Shown piece by piece: positions 16,149 to 26,427 of a DNA stretch of 64,000 nucleotides (positions are counted from its first letter, which is position 1; every line of letters starts with the position of its first letter). The notes under the pieces were generated by a model, which was given only the letters and a program-made list of their open reading frames with translations, had not been told where the DNA came from and did no database searches. The translations under genes were made by a program, and so were the position numbers. Origin of the DNA: an uncultured Christensenella sp. (GTDB lineage Bacteria > Bacillota > Clostridia > Christensenellales > UBA1242). The stretch lies in the NCBI GenBank assembly GCA_910584815.1, contig CAJUBT010000006.1, forward strand, positions 1 through 64,000. The letters are read 5' to 3'.

Positions 16149-19100
16149 CTAAGTAGTAAACTTCACATAAATATAGTCGCTTTCTTCAAAATCGTTACCA
16201 CTAACAGTTAATCGGTATTCCTTTGTAATGTCAAATTCATATTTAGATTCATCTGTAATAACCTTTTCTATTACATAGGAGTTACCTACTCGAACTCTAA
16301 TTGTTAAACTCAAATTATTTATTTGTTCTTGAACTAAGTTTACAAATACATTTGTGCCATAAGTTGAAATTGTAATTGTATCTCCTTGAATTACTGGGGT
16401 ATCTTTCTGTCCTGTAAATGTGAAGGCTTCAAAATAATTTGATGCATCATAAGGAGAATCACCCTTCTTAACCTCAAACTCTATTTCAGTTAAAACATTA
16501 TACCAGTTTGCAGGAATGCCATCATACTCAGCCCTTTTCAAAGTGTTAGTAGGCACAGCTTCTGCATTCATTCCAATTTTAACATAATCGAAATACTTAA
16601 CTAAATCGTAAGTGCTTGTGTAAGCAAGTCCTAAATGCAATTTATATTTTCCAGCTTTTACAATTTGATCTGTAATAGTATTATTACTATCAGTAAAGAA
16701 AATTTGTAAATAAACACCATATTCAGGTTTATATAAACCATTATAATACAAAGTGTTATAAACATTACTTGAACTAGATTCAAAATCTTGTTTAATAATT
16801 ATTAAATCTTTTAAATAATTTTCATAAAGTTTACCACTATTACCTGCTAAATTATTTAATAGGTTACTACCTGTATATCTTATATTGCTATACATCCAAT
16901 CGTTAACATTTTTGATGTAAACATATAAGGTATTCATCTTTTCAATTTTAAATGTATTGAAAGGTTCGCCAAGACCTTCTGTCATATAATTGGCGCCACC
17001 CTTTATTTTATAAAAAGATTTATAATTTGTGCCTGGCTCTATAGGTGCTGAAATATTATCGCCAATGTTATTTAAATATTCATATCTTAATTCAAAAATA
17101 ACATTAAACATATTATCCATTAAAACTATATGAGGATCTTTAATTATATTGCCATAGGCATCTGTAACCTCTTTTATTGAACGGAAATGATATTTATACT
17201 CTCCTACTGTGGCAGTATAATCTTCTTTATCTGGGTTAAGAGGTATATTTAGAGTTTTATCTTTATAATAAATATAGTTATGTTTAGGGTAACCATCGTA
17301 GGTGTAGGTGTTCCCAATGTTGATGTCAAAATCGTTCATTGTTAAAGTCTTTTTCTTTATTGTTAGAATAGCATCTCTTTGAACAGAATCTATTGTTTCA
17401 TCATCAAATTCAACAACAAAGGTAATGTAATGTTGACCTTCCTCGCTAAGTTCTTTTAACCAGCCAAGTTGTTCTGGTCTTGTTATGTTACTATAATCTA
17501 TTTGAGTGTCAACAGTTATTAATCTGCTTTCATCTACTGGCACACCTTGTGGATAAGAACCAATATACATTTTAACATTGTAACCACCATCACTATCTAT
17601 TCTAAACATTCCCCTTTCTATATCTTTATAAAAATCTGGTTGTTTATAAAGTGGATTATAAGTTAAAATTGTGTTTTGCACCCTTATGGAACCTGTAAAA
17701 GTTCGTTGAATAATACTATATTCAAATTCGCCACAACCATAATAGTTATCTTTATTAAAAGCATCGGTTGTGCCATATTCCATTCTAAGCAGGTAGTTTC
17801 CAATATTCCAAGGTGCAGTATTGTTACCATCTTTATCTAAAACTAGGGTTGGGTTCCCTTTTTCATCTAAGTTATCCCTATCATAATAACTTAAAAGAAT
17901 GCCCTTGCTTTGTGTGCTATTTGGGTCATAGAAGAAGCTTTCAATAGCCACACCAGCATTATCCTTACGCACAATTCTTATGTTTGATAAGAAAGAATCT
18001 ACTTTAGCATTTTGCCCTATATAAACATAGTTTTTAACAAGAGGGAATATAAAATCTACTCTTAGTTTTTCTATCTCAAAAGTTGGTCTGCTTACCCAAT
18101 AATAGTTTTCGGTATTTATAGTTAATACTGCAGTATATTCCCCAACATTTAAATAGCCACTGGTTGAAAGGTCTTCATAATTATCCATTGATATTACAAC
18201 ATATTGCTTTAAATAACTTGGACGAATGTTATATTCAAAAGGTAAATCTTGGTTTTTAAAATCGAACCTAGTTGAATAATAAAAACTTTTTTTCCAATCT
18301 TTCTCTGGGTTAAATGTAATGTTTTCGGATTTCTTTATTTCAAATAAAGTTGCATATTGTACACTTGCACTTGTACTATTGCCATAGAAAGAGAATGTAA
18401 AATTTTCATAAGTATTGCAAGTTGCTATACAAATGTATACCCCTGCATTTTCTGGGCTAATACTTCCAGTGTTTTCGCTTTCCATAATAAAGGCATACTG
18501 ATTGTTTATAATAGCGTATCTTGTGCCTGCATTTTGTTTAATTTCAAAGGAAGTTATATTATTCGAACCAATAGATGAAATAGGCATTGTGCTTATAGTT
18601 GGGTCGAAATGCTCAGTATCTCCATTATTATAATAATCCCTATAACGAAGGTTAGCAGATCTACTTAAATGATTTTCATCCCCATAAGTAACAGATAACC
18701 TTTGGTAACTATAAGTAGTTGTGTATAAGTTTCTTTTTTTACCATCTTCATCTAAATCTCCAGATGTTGATAATGCCAAATTTACAGATTTTAGTGAACC
18801 ATCGTAAGTTAAATTTTCAATACTTGGTTCATTTTTTATTGTAAAATTATTACCTTGAACTTCAATAGGTTTTGGAACAACTTTAAGAGGTACCGCTGTA
18901 ATTGTTAAAGTTTCGTAGTTACTATCAACATCTCCAATTGCTCGATTTTCGTTTTTATCTCTATCCTGTTCGTTAAGTGTATCAATAACTTTTTGCACAC
19001 TTACCATTATGTTATAGGTATAGTTTGCTTGGAAATTTGAAATTGAATAACCAATGCCCAAGAAATTAAGTTTTCTTGAATTGGTGCCACCATATTCTTT

Positions 19101-22100
19101 AACATCATAATCTCTTAAAGTAACTCTTTCTCCATTAACACCTTCAAAAATAGCTTCGTTAATAGCGTTTGAAGTTTTTAATCTAGGAAGCCATTTATCT
19201 TCATAAACAAAGTTATCTAAAAACTCAGGATTATTTTTAATTGTTATTTGTGCTTTTAAAATGTTTAAGTATCCAAGGCTTGAAATGTTAACAACAGCAT
19301 TCCCCTGCATTTCAGACAATGTATCTTTAGTGAAAGTAATTTTTTTGTATTCTTCTGCTTGTGCATTATTATTAATAATAACCAGTTTATCGCCTTCCTG
19401 AGATAAATCTAAACTGGCAACATAATTTCCTGCATTAATTGGGTTTTCACCACTCCATTCACCTTTACGGAAAATAAACCTAAACTGACTTTCTTCATAA
19501 TCTATTTCATAATGCTCGGTGGTGCTTATTAATTTAAATATATCTGTAAATGCTTCCCCTTTATAAGTTGCTTGATAGGTGGAAGTTTTTATGTTACTTT
19601 CTTCAAAAGCCATTTTATCTACAATAGATAAATATACTATTGCCATATTAATGCGATAAACAATATCTGCACCCATTTTAATACTATAATTATCTTTAAC
19701 CTCTGTGCCATTTAACATTATGCTTAAATCGAATTGATTTACATTGCAATAGTAGTTGTTAGAAGCATTAAGCAAAATATTTAAAGTTGTTACTACATTA
19801 CCAACTAAATTTGAAACTGTATAAAATTCACTTGCTAAAACAAAGTTTTCAGTTTCTACAGTGCCTAAATTTTCCCTTTGTTGTGCAATAATGTTAATAG
19901 ACACATCGCGTTTAGTTATTGTAAAAGTAGCAGTTTCAGAAAACTCAATAGTGTAGTTATTAGTGCCACAATTAAAGGAACCTTGCGCTATGCTATAACT
20001 TTTAACAACATCATCTACAACATTTACAGGGTAAAACCCTGCACTATCTCTTGTAATTATGCTTCCATCTTCACTATTCACAATACTGAACTCTCCACTG
20101 AAAACAGGAGCAACTAAAAGGCTTGAGTTATAACCTGGTTCAATAACATAGTTATATAAAGGTTTTACATCATTTTCTCCATAAACATAAGAGTAGGAAT
20201 ATGGATTAACTGTAATTTTTCTTGGAGTGATTTTAAAAACTGCAAGGTTGGCACTAAGTTTAAGGTCGTAGTTAATTCCAAAACTTAAAGTTCCTAAACC
20301 TATTGCATATTCTCCAACATCCTCACCAGCAGTTCTTTCTAATGCTCCTGTGTATTCTTCATCATCATTTCCAGGAAGGTTAGACCAAGTAAAAGTAAAG
20401 TCTGGGTCCTCTGCTCCATAAATTTTGCTAAGCCCTAAATCTATAGTAATTAAAACGGAGGCTTTGGTAATTTCATAACTATAAATTTCACTATCATCTA
20501 AAACAAGGTCGTAGTATTCCATATCTTCTCTATAAGAAAAACTATCTATCAAGAAAATTTTATATCTACCTACATCAATAAAGGAACTGCATTCTTCATA
20601 CACGCCATCGCTGTTTAATTTATAGTAGGTATCATTTTTATAAATTGTTAACAAACTTGTGGAGTTAACAACAATTTCATCTAAGTTAACAACTTCACCA
20701 TTTTCATCTACAGCGGAATATAAATTTCCAGTTACTGAATCAAAAATTTCAGTTCCATTATCGGTATTATCAAAGACTTTGCTAAAGCGAACATCTTTGT
20801 TTGGTAAAACTGTTACTCTGTTTTTGGTTAAACTTAAGGTAACTGGTAATAGTTTAGCCTCATAATTGCTTCTTACAGCACCATCACTGGTTTGCCATCT
20901 ATTTTCTTCCATTATAATATTGTAAGAAATAAAGTAGTTTGGATCTTTAATAATATTACTATCAACGCTAATTTCAAAATAAAATTTGCCACCTGTTTCA
21001 AGGTTAATTCTACCTTGTTGCCCAGCGTTACCATCTTCAATTGTTGAAATATCTGCTAGTTTTCCACCAACTGTTACACTTTCTAGTTCCAATTTATAAT
21101 CTTCTGCATTGCCATAATAATTTACAGTATGTAATTGACTTTTTGGAGTTTTATACCTAGCAACCAAATCTTTTAACTTAATTTCAATTTGGCAAGGTTT
21201 AATTTCAAAAGTAACTTTATTTGTTCCTGCTGTTCCGCCAACTTCAACAGCACTTTCATCTAGTTTAAAGTTATAGTTTAAATTTAAACTATCATCAATA
21301 TCATAATAATATAATCCAGCATTGGCAAGGTAATTACCTTCGCCAAGTTCATCGCCTTCAACAAAGTTATATTTTATGCTTAATGGATTAACAATTTTAT
21401 CGTGGTTAACAACACTACCACCAACAACACTATAAGTTATGGTTTCTGGGTCAGCTGTGCCATAAACTTTGCTTTGGTTCATTGTTGGTAAAATAGAAAC
21501 ATCTCTTGGCTCTATTTGCAATGCTCCACTTAAAACCTTTTTTAAAATTAGGTTTCTTCCTGTTGTAGCATTATCGAAAGCAATTTCATAAATTCCATAC
21601 TTGCCATATTCGCTGTTCTCATCTTTTGATAGTAAAACATCTAATTGCCCAACACTGTTTTTAATTGCAACTTTACCATCTACTTTATAAACTGCACTGC
21701 CAAGGGAAACATCTCTAGTGTAATCTACATCAGAACTATTTAAAACCTTGCATAAAGTTAAATCTTCATTATTCTCTAAATATTCACTATAGGAATAAAG
21801 TTCAAAACCATTTTTAATTTTATCGCCATAAGAAATTGCATTATCTCCAATTTGATTTTTACCCTTTAAAATTACTTCTTTTGCGGTAATGCGTAAAGAG
21901 CCCTCTTCAACATCAAAATCGGTTTCATAATTCTGTAGGTGTTTACTAAACAAACTCATTTTAACTGTAACAGGATAAAGCCCCACTCCAGAACCTACAT
22001 TTGCACTTGTAATTTCAACATATCTGCCAATACTTTCGCCTTTTTCTCTGCCAACGCCATATAAAATTTTTGTGGCTTTTGTTTCGGCGATAACATTATC

Positions 22101-22871
22101 AGCAATTTCATTTTCGTTATACAGCCCTTCTGAGAAAGCATCTCCATAACAAGTTTCAAAAGAATCTAATTTAAAATTAACTTTATATTTGTTAACAATT
22201 AAGAAGGTTTCAGCATAAGAATTTTCTTCTTCAGGGTTTGTACAAGTTATCCAATACTTACCACAATCAATAATGTTTTTAACCTCTGTTGGAGTGCCGC
22301 CTTTATCCTCGTTAATTTTATAATAAGTATATTTATAATTACCCTCTTCATCGCCAATAACTCTGTAGTTTGTTTCCAAATTCTCCCCTGTATAAGTGGA
22401 TTTGTATGTATATTCGCTAAACTTTAACGAATTAGTGTTATCGCTAACTAATAAAGAAATTGAGTTTGTAACATTAATTTTATCTTTCCTTAAATAACTT
22501 GCAGTTATTTTTGCTTGCCCAACTCCATCGCCAAAAATAATAAAGGCACTTTTATCTCTTACTCTAACTTCTTTAACAATTTCTCTTTCTTCATTATTAG
22601 TGCCAGAAAAGTTTTTAATTTCAAACTTTAAATTGCTTGGAGAGTAGTTATTTGGGGTAATTTCAACGCTAAGAGGCACCCTTTTTTCTCCGCTACTTGT
22701 AGAAGATAAAATTGATTTATCTATTGTGTAATAACCTTCTGTTAACTTATAATTTGGTATAGACAAACTAATGCTTTTAATTTCATCTTCGCCACAGGCA
22801 AAAAATGAAAATATAGCAATAAAAACTATAGGAACTATTAAAAAGTATTTTAAGAACTTTTTCATAGACAA
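16149..22871 (-). CDS. Giant Ig-like (MBG/YDG-type) repeat lipoprotein
   Basis: A 2,240-residue predicted surface protein. Its signal peptide ends in the lipobox SFFAC (Cys26) followed by GED, so it should be lipid-anchored on the outer membrane leaflet. The rest is a long array of beta-rich Ig-like modules of roughly 80-100 residues. Recurrent landmarks are KVYGTADP and KIYGAEDPDFTF (MBG-type), repeated AGxYxxxL endings and TFxIxxRxI linkers. There is no C-terminal membrane segment and no LPXTG motif. Its role is probably adhesive or structural, which is an inference from architecture. The listed start is a TTG; an in-frame ATG two codons later (22865-22863) is equally plausible, with GGGGTG upstream. 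A promoter lies at 22898-22925 and two terminators follow. Confidence 0.85.
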   Translation of the reverse strand: MSMKKFLKYFLIVPIVFIAIFSFFACGEDEIKSISLSIPNYKLTEGYYTIDKSILSSTSSGEKRVPLSVEITPNNYSPSNLKFEIKNFSGTNNEEREIVKEVRVRDKSAFIIFGDGVGQAKITASYLRKDKINVTNSISLLVSDNTNSLKFSEYTYKSTYTGENLETNYRVIGDEEGNYKYTYYKINEDKGGTPTEVKNIIDCGKYWITCTNPEEENSYAETFLIVNKYKVNFKLDSFETCYGDAFSEGLYNENEIADNVIAETKATKILYGVGREKGESIGRYVEITSANVGSGVGLYPVTVKMSLFSKHLQNYETDFDVEEGSLRITAKEVILKGKNQIGDNAISYGDKIKNGFELYSYSEYLENNEDLTLCKVLNSSDVDYTRDVSLGSAVYKVDGKVAIKNSVGQLDVLLSKDENSEYGKYGIYEIAFDNATTGRNLILKKVLSGALQIEPRDVSILPTMNQSKVYGTADPETITYSVVGGSVVNHDKIVNPLSIKYNFVEGDELGEGNYLANAGLYYYDIDDSLNLNYNFKLDESAVEVGGTAGTNKVTFEIKPCQIEIKLKDLVARYKTPKSQLHTVNYYGNAEDYKLELESVTVGGKLADISTIEDGNAGQQGRINLETGGKFYFEISVDSNIIKDPNYFISYNIIMEENRWQTSDGAVRSNYEAKLLPVTLSLTKNRVTVLPNKDVRFSKVFDNTDNGTEIFDSVTGNLYSAVDENGEVVNLDEIVVNSTSLLTIYKNDTYYKLNSDGVYEECSSFIDVGRYKIFLIDSFSYREDMEYYDLVLDDSEIYSYEITKASVLITIDLGLSKIYGAEDPDFTFTWSNLPGNDDEEYTGALERTAGEDVGEYAIGLGTLSFGINYDLKLSANLAVFKITPRKITVNPYSYSYVYGENDVKPLYNYVIEPGYNSSLLVAPVFSGEFSIVNSEDGSIITRDSAGFYPVNVVDDVVKSYSIAQGSFNCGTNNYTIEFSETATFTITKRDVSINIIAQQRENLGTVETENFVLASEFYTVSNLVGNVVTTLNILLNASNNYYCNVNQFDLSIMLNGTEVKDNYSIKMGADIVYRINMAIVYLSIVDKMAFEESNIKTSTYQATYKGEAFTDIFKLISTTEHYEIDYEESQFRFIFRKGEWSGENPINAGNYVASLDLSQEGDKLVIINNNAQAEEYKKITFTKDTLSEMQGNAVVNISSLGYLNILKAQITIKNNPEFLDNFVYEDKWLPRLKTSNAINEAIFEGVNGERVTLRDYDVKEYGGTNSRKLNFLGIGYSISNFQANYTYNIMVSVQKVIDTLNEQDRDKNENRAIGDVDSNYETLTITAVPLKVVPKPIEVQGNNFTIKNEPSIENLTYDGSLKSVNLALSTSGDLDEDGKKRNLYTTTYSYQRLSVTYGDENHLSRSANLRYRDYYNNGDTEHFDPTISTMPISSIGSNNITSFEIKQNAGTRYAIINNQYAFIMESENTGSISPENAGVYICIATCNTYENFTFSFYGNSTSASVQYATLFEIKKSENITFNPEKDWKKSFYYSTRFDFKNQDLPFEYNIRPSYLKQYVVISMDNYEDLSTSGYLNVGEYTAVLTINTENYYWVSRPTFEIEKLRVDFIFPLVKNYVYIGQNAKVDSFLSNIRIVRKDNAGVAIESFFYDPNSTQSKGILLSYYDRDNLDEKGNPTLVLDKDGNNTAPWNIGNYLLRMEYGTTDAFNKDNYYGCGEFEYSIIQRTFTGSIRVQNTILTYNPLYKQPDFYKDIERGMFRIDSDGGYNVKMYIGSYPQGVPVDESRLITVDTQIDYSNITRPEQLGWLKELSEEGQHYITFVVEFDDETIDSVQRDAILTIKKKTLTMNDFDINIGNTYTYDGYPKHNYIYYKDKTLNIPLNPDKEDYTATVGEYKYHFRSIKEVTDAYGNIIKDPHIVLMDNMFNVIFELRYEYLNNIGDNISAPIEPGTNYKSFYKIKGGANYMTEGLGEPFNTFKIEKMNTLYVYIKNVNDWMYSNIRYTGSNLLNNLAGNSGKLYENYLKDLIIIKQDFESSSSNVYNTLYYNGLYKPEYGVYLQIFFTDSNNTITDQIVKAGKYKLHLGLAYTSTYDLVKYFDYVKIGMNAEAVPTNTLKRAEYDGIPANWYNVLTEIEFEVKKGDSPYDASNYFEAFTFTGQKDTPVIQGDTITISTYGTNVFVNLVQEQINNLSLTIRVRVGNSYVIEKVITDESKYEFDITKEYRLTVSGNDFEESDYIYVKFTT

Positions 22872-22897
22872 AACTTCACCCCATTTTTAATAATAAT

Positions 22898-22925
22898 AGT
22901 ATATAATATATTGTTTTTCTTTCAA
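22898..22925 (-). promoter_or_regulatory. Predicted promoter of the 2,240-residue lipoprotein gene
   Basis: On the minus strand TTGAAA (22925-22920) and TATACT (22903-22898) with a 16 bp spacer, about 30 bp ahead of the start codon. Confidence 0.55.
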
Positions 22926-23393
22926 AATAAAAAATGTATTTTATTTGTATTTTTGTGCGGAAGATAAAGTTTTTTGCAACCTAAATTTAAAACAAATTAT
23001 TAATTTTTTAAAGTAATTTTTGTATAATTTTTCTATAATTTTTTTAATAATAAAAACAATTAAATAAGCATATTTAAATTTAAAATTGTTTATTTTTCAT
23101 AAATTTTAAAAAACACAAGTTTTAGGTTTAAAATATAATAAAAAAACAGTTTTGTTTTTACTTTTAACAAAAGTGTTTTATTTAAATATTTACAGGCAAA
23201 TGTTTTTCTATTTTTATAAGTTCATTAATATGGTTATTTAAAAACAAAAAATTAAACGAAGGGTTTAACATTAATAATTTTAACTTATATTATTTAAATT
23301 ATAAAAATTTAATTGTTTGCAATATAAAACTTTTAAATATGTTTAATATAAAAAAATAGCTTAACTATTTACTTAAGGTTTTAACTTTTTTTA

Positions 23394-23422
23394 TTGCTAA
23401 CACAAAAAAAATGTTGTATAAT
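23394..23422 (+). promoter_or_regulatory. Predicted promoter of dtd
   Basis: TTGCTA (23394-23399) and a perfect TATAAT (23417-23422) with a 17 bp spacer, followed by AAAGG and the dtd ATG. Confidence 0.7.
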
Positions 23423-23457
23423 TTTTTTATTAAATTTATAAAAGGCAAAAATTAAAA

Positions 23458-23910
23458 ATGAAAGCCGTTGTGCAAAGATGTTTAAACGCAAGTGTTGAAG
23501 TTAATAAAAAAATTGTAGGCAACATTAACAAGGGGTTTGTTGTTTTTTTAGGGGTTGGCAAACAAGATACTGAAGAAGACTTAGACTACCTTGTTAAAAA
23601 AATTTCTGGACTTAGAATTTTTGAAGATGAAAACGAAAAAATGAATTTAAACATTTCACAGGTAGATGGGGAAATGTTAGTAATAAGCAACTTTACTTTA
23701 TATGCAAACACTTCTAGAGGTTTTCGACCAGATTTCTTTAACGCTATGATGCCCCAAAGGGCAGAAGAATTTGTAAATTTATTTATAGAAAAATGTAAAA
23801 ACACAAATTGTTTTAAAAAAATTAACACTGGCATTTTTGGTGCAGATATGTGTGTTAAAGTAACAAACGATGGTCCTGTAACAATAATAATAGAAAGTGA
23901 AAATAAATAA
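23458..23910 (+). CDS. dtd: D-aminoacyl-tRNA deacylase
   Basis: A 150-residue protein that hydrolyses D-amino acids (and glycine mischarged on tRNA-Ala) from tRNA. It aligns end to end with E. coli Dtd. The cross-subunit NDGPVT motif is at 137-142 and the catalytic segment reads SNFTLYA at 77-83, keeping Thr80. The usual motif is SQFTL, so Gln78 is replaced by Asn, a mild but unusual change. FRPDF at 89-93 completes the active-site region. It has its own promoter and an AAAGG site. It lies upstream of metG on the same strand with a 286 bp gap in which I see no terminator or riboswitch. Confidence 0.95.
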   Translation: MKAVVQRCLNASVEVNKKIVGNINKGFVVFLGVGKQDTEEDLDYLVKKISGLRIFEDENEKMNLNISQVDGEMLVISNFTLYANTSRGFRPDFFNAMMPQRAEEFVNLFIEKCKNTNCFKKINTGIFGADMCVKVTNDGPVTIIIESENK

Positions 23911-24196
23911 ATTAAATAATTAATTTTTACTTTTAAAATTTTTATTACACTTAATAAATTATCTTAGTTAGAAGAACATTAACTCTTTTAACTAGTTTAA
24001 TTTGGTTAATTTTATAAACTTATAATCATTAAAAAATATAAAATAAAAAGTGAATAGTAAATTATTAAAACAAAATTAAAATTTTAATTGTTAGCACAAC
24101 TTTTTAAAACTTATTTTATTGATTAAAAACAAAATTTAAAAAAATTTTTAAACCGATAATTTTAAAACTTATAAAAATATAAATGGAGAAAAAGAA

Positions 24197-25918
24197 ATGA
24201 AAAACGAAAAACGCTTAATTACAGCAGCATTAACTTATGTTAATAACATACCTCACGTTGGGCACATTGTTGGTTGCCATTTACCTGCAGATATCTACGC
24301 AAGGTTTTGTAGAAGTTATGGCTACAACACAACCTTTGTTGGTGGCAGCGATATGCACGGAACGCCATCACTTGTAACTGCACAAGAATTAAATATTCCT
24401 GTTGAAGAACTTACAAGTAATTTACACGAAATTCACAAAAAAATTTACGAAAAATTAAACATTAGTTATGATATTTACTCTAACACCCATACCCCTACTC
24501 ACGAAAAAATTACTACCGATTTCTTTTTAGACCTTAATAAAAATGGTTATATAACCGAAGGCGAAATTGAAATGTTCTATTGCGAAAATTGTGATATGTT
24601 TTTACCAGACCGTTTTGTTGTTGGAACTTGCCCAAGATGTAATTACGAAAGTGCAAATGGTGACCAATGCGAAAAATGTGATAGTTTATTTTCGTTAAAC
24701 GAACTAAAAAACGCACATTGCAAAGTTTGTGGTAAGCCTGCAAATCTTAAAAAATCAAAACACATATTTTTAAAACTATCTAACGCAACCGAAATGTTAG
24801 ATAAATGGATAGAAACCAAAAAAGAAATTTTCCGCCCTCACGTTTATGCTGAGGCAAAAAAATGGGTGAACGAAGGTTTAAAAGATAGATGCATTTCTCG
24901 CGATATAACTTGGGGTTTTCCTATTCCGTTAAAGGGTTACGAAAACAAAGTTTTATATGTTTGGTTTGATGCCCCTATAGGCTACATTTCAATTACAAAA
25001 GAACTAAGTGAACAAAAATATAAAGACCTTTGGTTAAATGACAATGCAAAAATTTATAACTTTGTTGGTAAAGATAACATTCAATTCCACACGGTGTTTT
25101 TTCCAAGTATGCTGCTAGAACAAGGCAAATACAATAAAGCTTATAATGTTGTTGGGCTTAATTTCTTAAATTATGAAGGTCAAAAATTTAGTAAATCTAA
25201 AAAAATTGGGGTGTTTTGTAATGCCCTACTTAACGATAACCCTGAAGTAGACATTGACACCTTGCGTGCCTATTTAACAACAATCATTCCAGAAAATAGA
25301 GATACCGACTATAAGTGGGAAGATTTTAAAAATAATTGTAATGCTGAACTTGTTGGTAAATTTGGTAACCTATTTAATAGAACCCTTAATATGATTAAAA
25401 GTTATTTTAATGGAACTTTAAATTGTGATGAAAAAGACCTTAACCAAAATGAACTTGATGCTGAAATTTTAAATGCAATTACAGAAATGCCAACAAAAAT
25501 TGCTGAAAGCTTTGAAAAAGCTGAACTTAGAGATGCTTACAAATTAATTATGAATTATGCAACTATTGGTAATGGCTATCTTGAAAAAAGCGCACCTTGG
25601 CAACTTATGAAACAAGAAAAAGTTAAAGAAGCAGAAAAAGTGCTTTTTAACGCGCTAAATTTATGTGCAAGCCTTTGCATTGTTGCAAGCCCAATTATTC
25701 CAACAAAGGTTACTGAACTTTGGCAAAATCAAATTGGATTGGAAGGTAACCCTACTAAAAATGATATGTGGCAAAATGCAAGTAAATTAAACATAAAAAA
25801 AGGTCATACAATTAAAAATATACAACCAATATTTGAACGCATTGACAATGAAAAATTAGAAAAAATTAAACAAATATTGGCAGAACCTTTTGATATTGCT
25901 GAACACTTTAAAAAATAA
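24197..25918 (+). CDS. metG: Methionyl-tRNA synthetase
   Basis: A 573-residue class I aminoacyl-tRNA synthetase. The HIGH motif appears as HVGH (20-23) and the KMSKS loop as KFSKSKK (about 330). Between them is a zinc-ribbon insert with paired CxxC knuckles (CENC, CPRC, CEKC, CKVC at about 129-180), the double-knuckle arrangement of the MetG1 type. The C-terminal anticodon-binding helical domain is present, but the extra tRNA-binding/dimerisation domain of longer MetG is absent. The ribosome binding site is TGGAGAAAAAG. No T-box or SAM riboswitch is evident in the leader. It is followed closely by the PEBP-family gene and tsaC, probably in one operon. Confidence 0.96.
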   Translation: MKNEKRLITAALTYVNNIPHVGHIVGCHLPADIYARFCRSYGYNTTFVGGSDMHGTPSLVTAQELNIPVEELTSNLHEIHKKIYEKLNISYDIYSNTHTPTHEKITTDFFLDLNKNGYITEGEIEMFYCENCDMFLPDRFVVGTCPRCNYESANGDQCEKCDSLFSLNELKNAHCKVCGKPANLKKSKHIFLKLSNATEMLDKWIETKKEIFRPHVYAEAKKWVNEGLKDRCISRDITWGFPIPLKGYENKVLYVWFDAPIGYISITKELSEQKYKDLWLNDNAKIYNFVGKDNIQFHTVFFPSMLLEQGKYNKAYNVVGLNFLNYEGQKFSKSKKIGVFCNALLNDNPEVDIDTLRAYLTTIIPENRDTDYKWEDFKNNCNAELVGKFGNLFNRTLNMIKSYFNGTLNCDEKDLNQNELDAEILNAITEMPTKIAESFEKAELRDAYKLIMNYATIGNGYLEKSAPWQLMKQEKVKEAEKVLFNALNLCASLCIVASPIIPTKVTELWQNQIGLEGNPTKNDMWQNASKLNIKKGHTIKNIQPIFERIDNEKLEKIKQILAEPFDIAEHFKK

Positions 25919-25962
25919 ATAAAAAATTTTAAACCTTTTTATTTAAAGGGAAATGAAGAAAA

Positions 25963-26427
25963 ATGATTGTTTCTAGTAATGGAGTTATAAATGGTAAACT
26001 TTTAGATAAATTTGGCAAACGAGGGACAGAGCAAAAATTTGGAATGCCAACATTATCTTTACCAATAAAAATTGAAGATGCCCCAAAAAATGCAGAAAGT
26101 TTTGCAATTATATTTGATGACCCCGATTCTGTACCAGTATGCAACTATGTTTGGGTGCATTGGCTTGTTGCTAATTTAACAAGAACAGAATTAAAAGAGA
26201 ATGAAAGTCAAACCAGCTACGATTTTGTGCAAGGTAAAAACAGTTGGAACGATAATTGCTATGGCGGACCTTGCCCACCCGACAGACCACACAATTATAG
26301 GTTAAGAATTTTTGCTTTAACTGAAAAATTAAATTTGCGTGGAGATTTTACATTGCAGCAATTGGAAAGTGCTATGAACAACAAAATTATAGAAACTGCG
26401 GAGTTAACCTGTACTTATGATAATTAA
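25963..26427 (+). CDS. YbhB/YbcL-type phosphatidylethanolamine-binding-like protein
   Basis: A 154-residue member of the PEBP/RKIP family (YbhB/YbcL branch). The ligand-pocket motifs are FDDPDSVP (about 50-57), VHWLVANL (about 67-74) and YGGPCPPDRPHNYR (about 104-117), in the order and spacing of the family. No signal peptide is present, so it is cytoplasmic. The natural ligand and role of bacterial members are not established. The GGGAAATGAAG site precedes the ATG by a suitable distance. Its last codons overlap the start of the next gene by 11 bp, which suggests translational coupling. Confidence 0.9.
   Translation: MIVSSNGVINGKLLDKFGKRGTEQKFGMPTLSLPIKIEDAPKNAESFAIIFDDPDSVPVCNYVWVHWLVANLTRTELKENESQTSYDFVQGKNSWNDNCYGGPCPPDRPHNYRLRIFALTEKLNLRGDFTLQQLESAMNNKIIETAELTCTYDN

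Larger units (their letters stand above)
22872..23457. other. Divergent intergenic region, 586 bp
   Basis: A very AT-rich spacer between the divergent giant lipoprotein gene and dtd. Promoters sit at its two ends (22898-22925 and 23394-23422). The roughly 450 bp between them hold no ORF with a ribosome binding site and no GC-rich hairpin that I can see. Confidence 0.6.
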
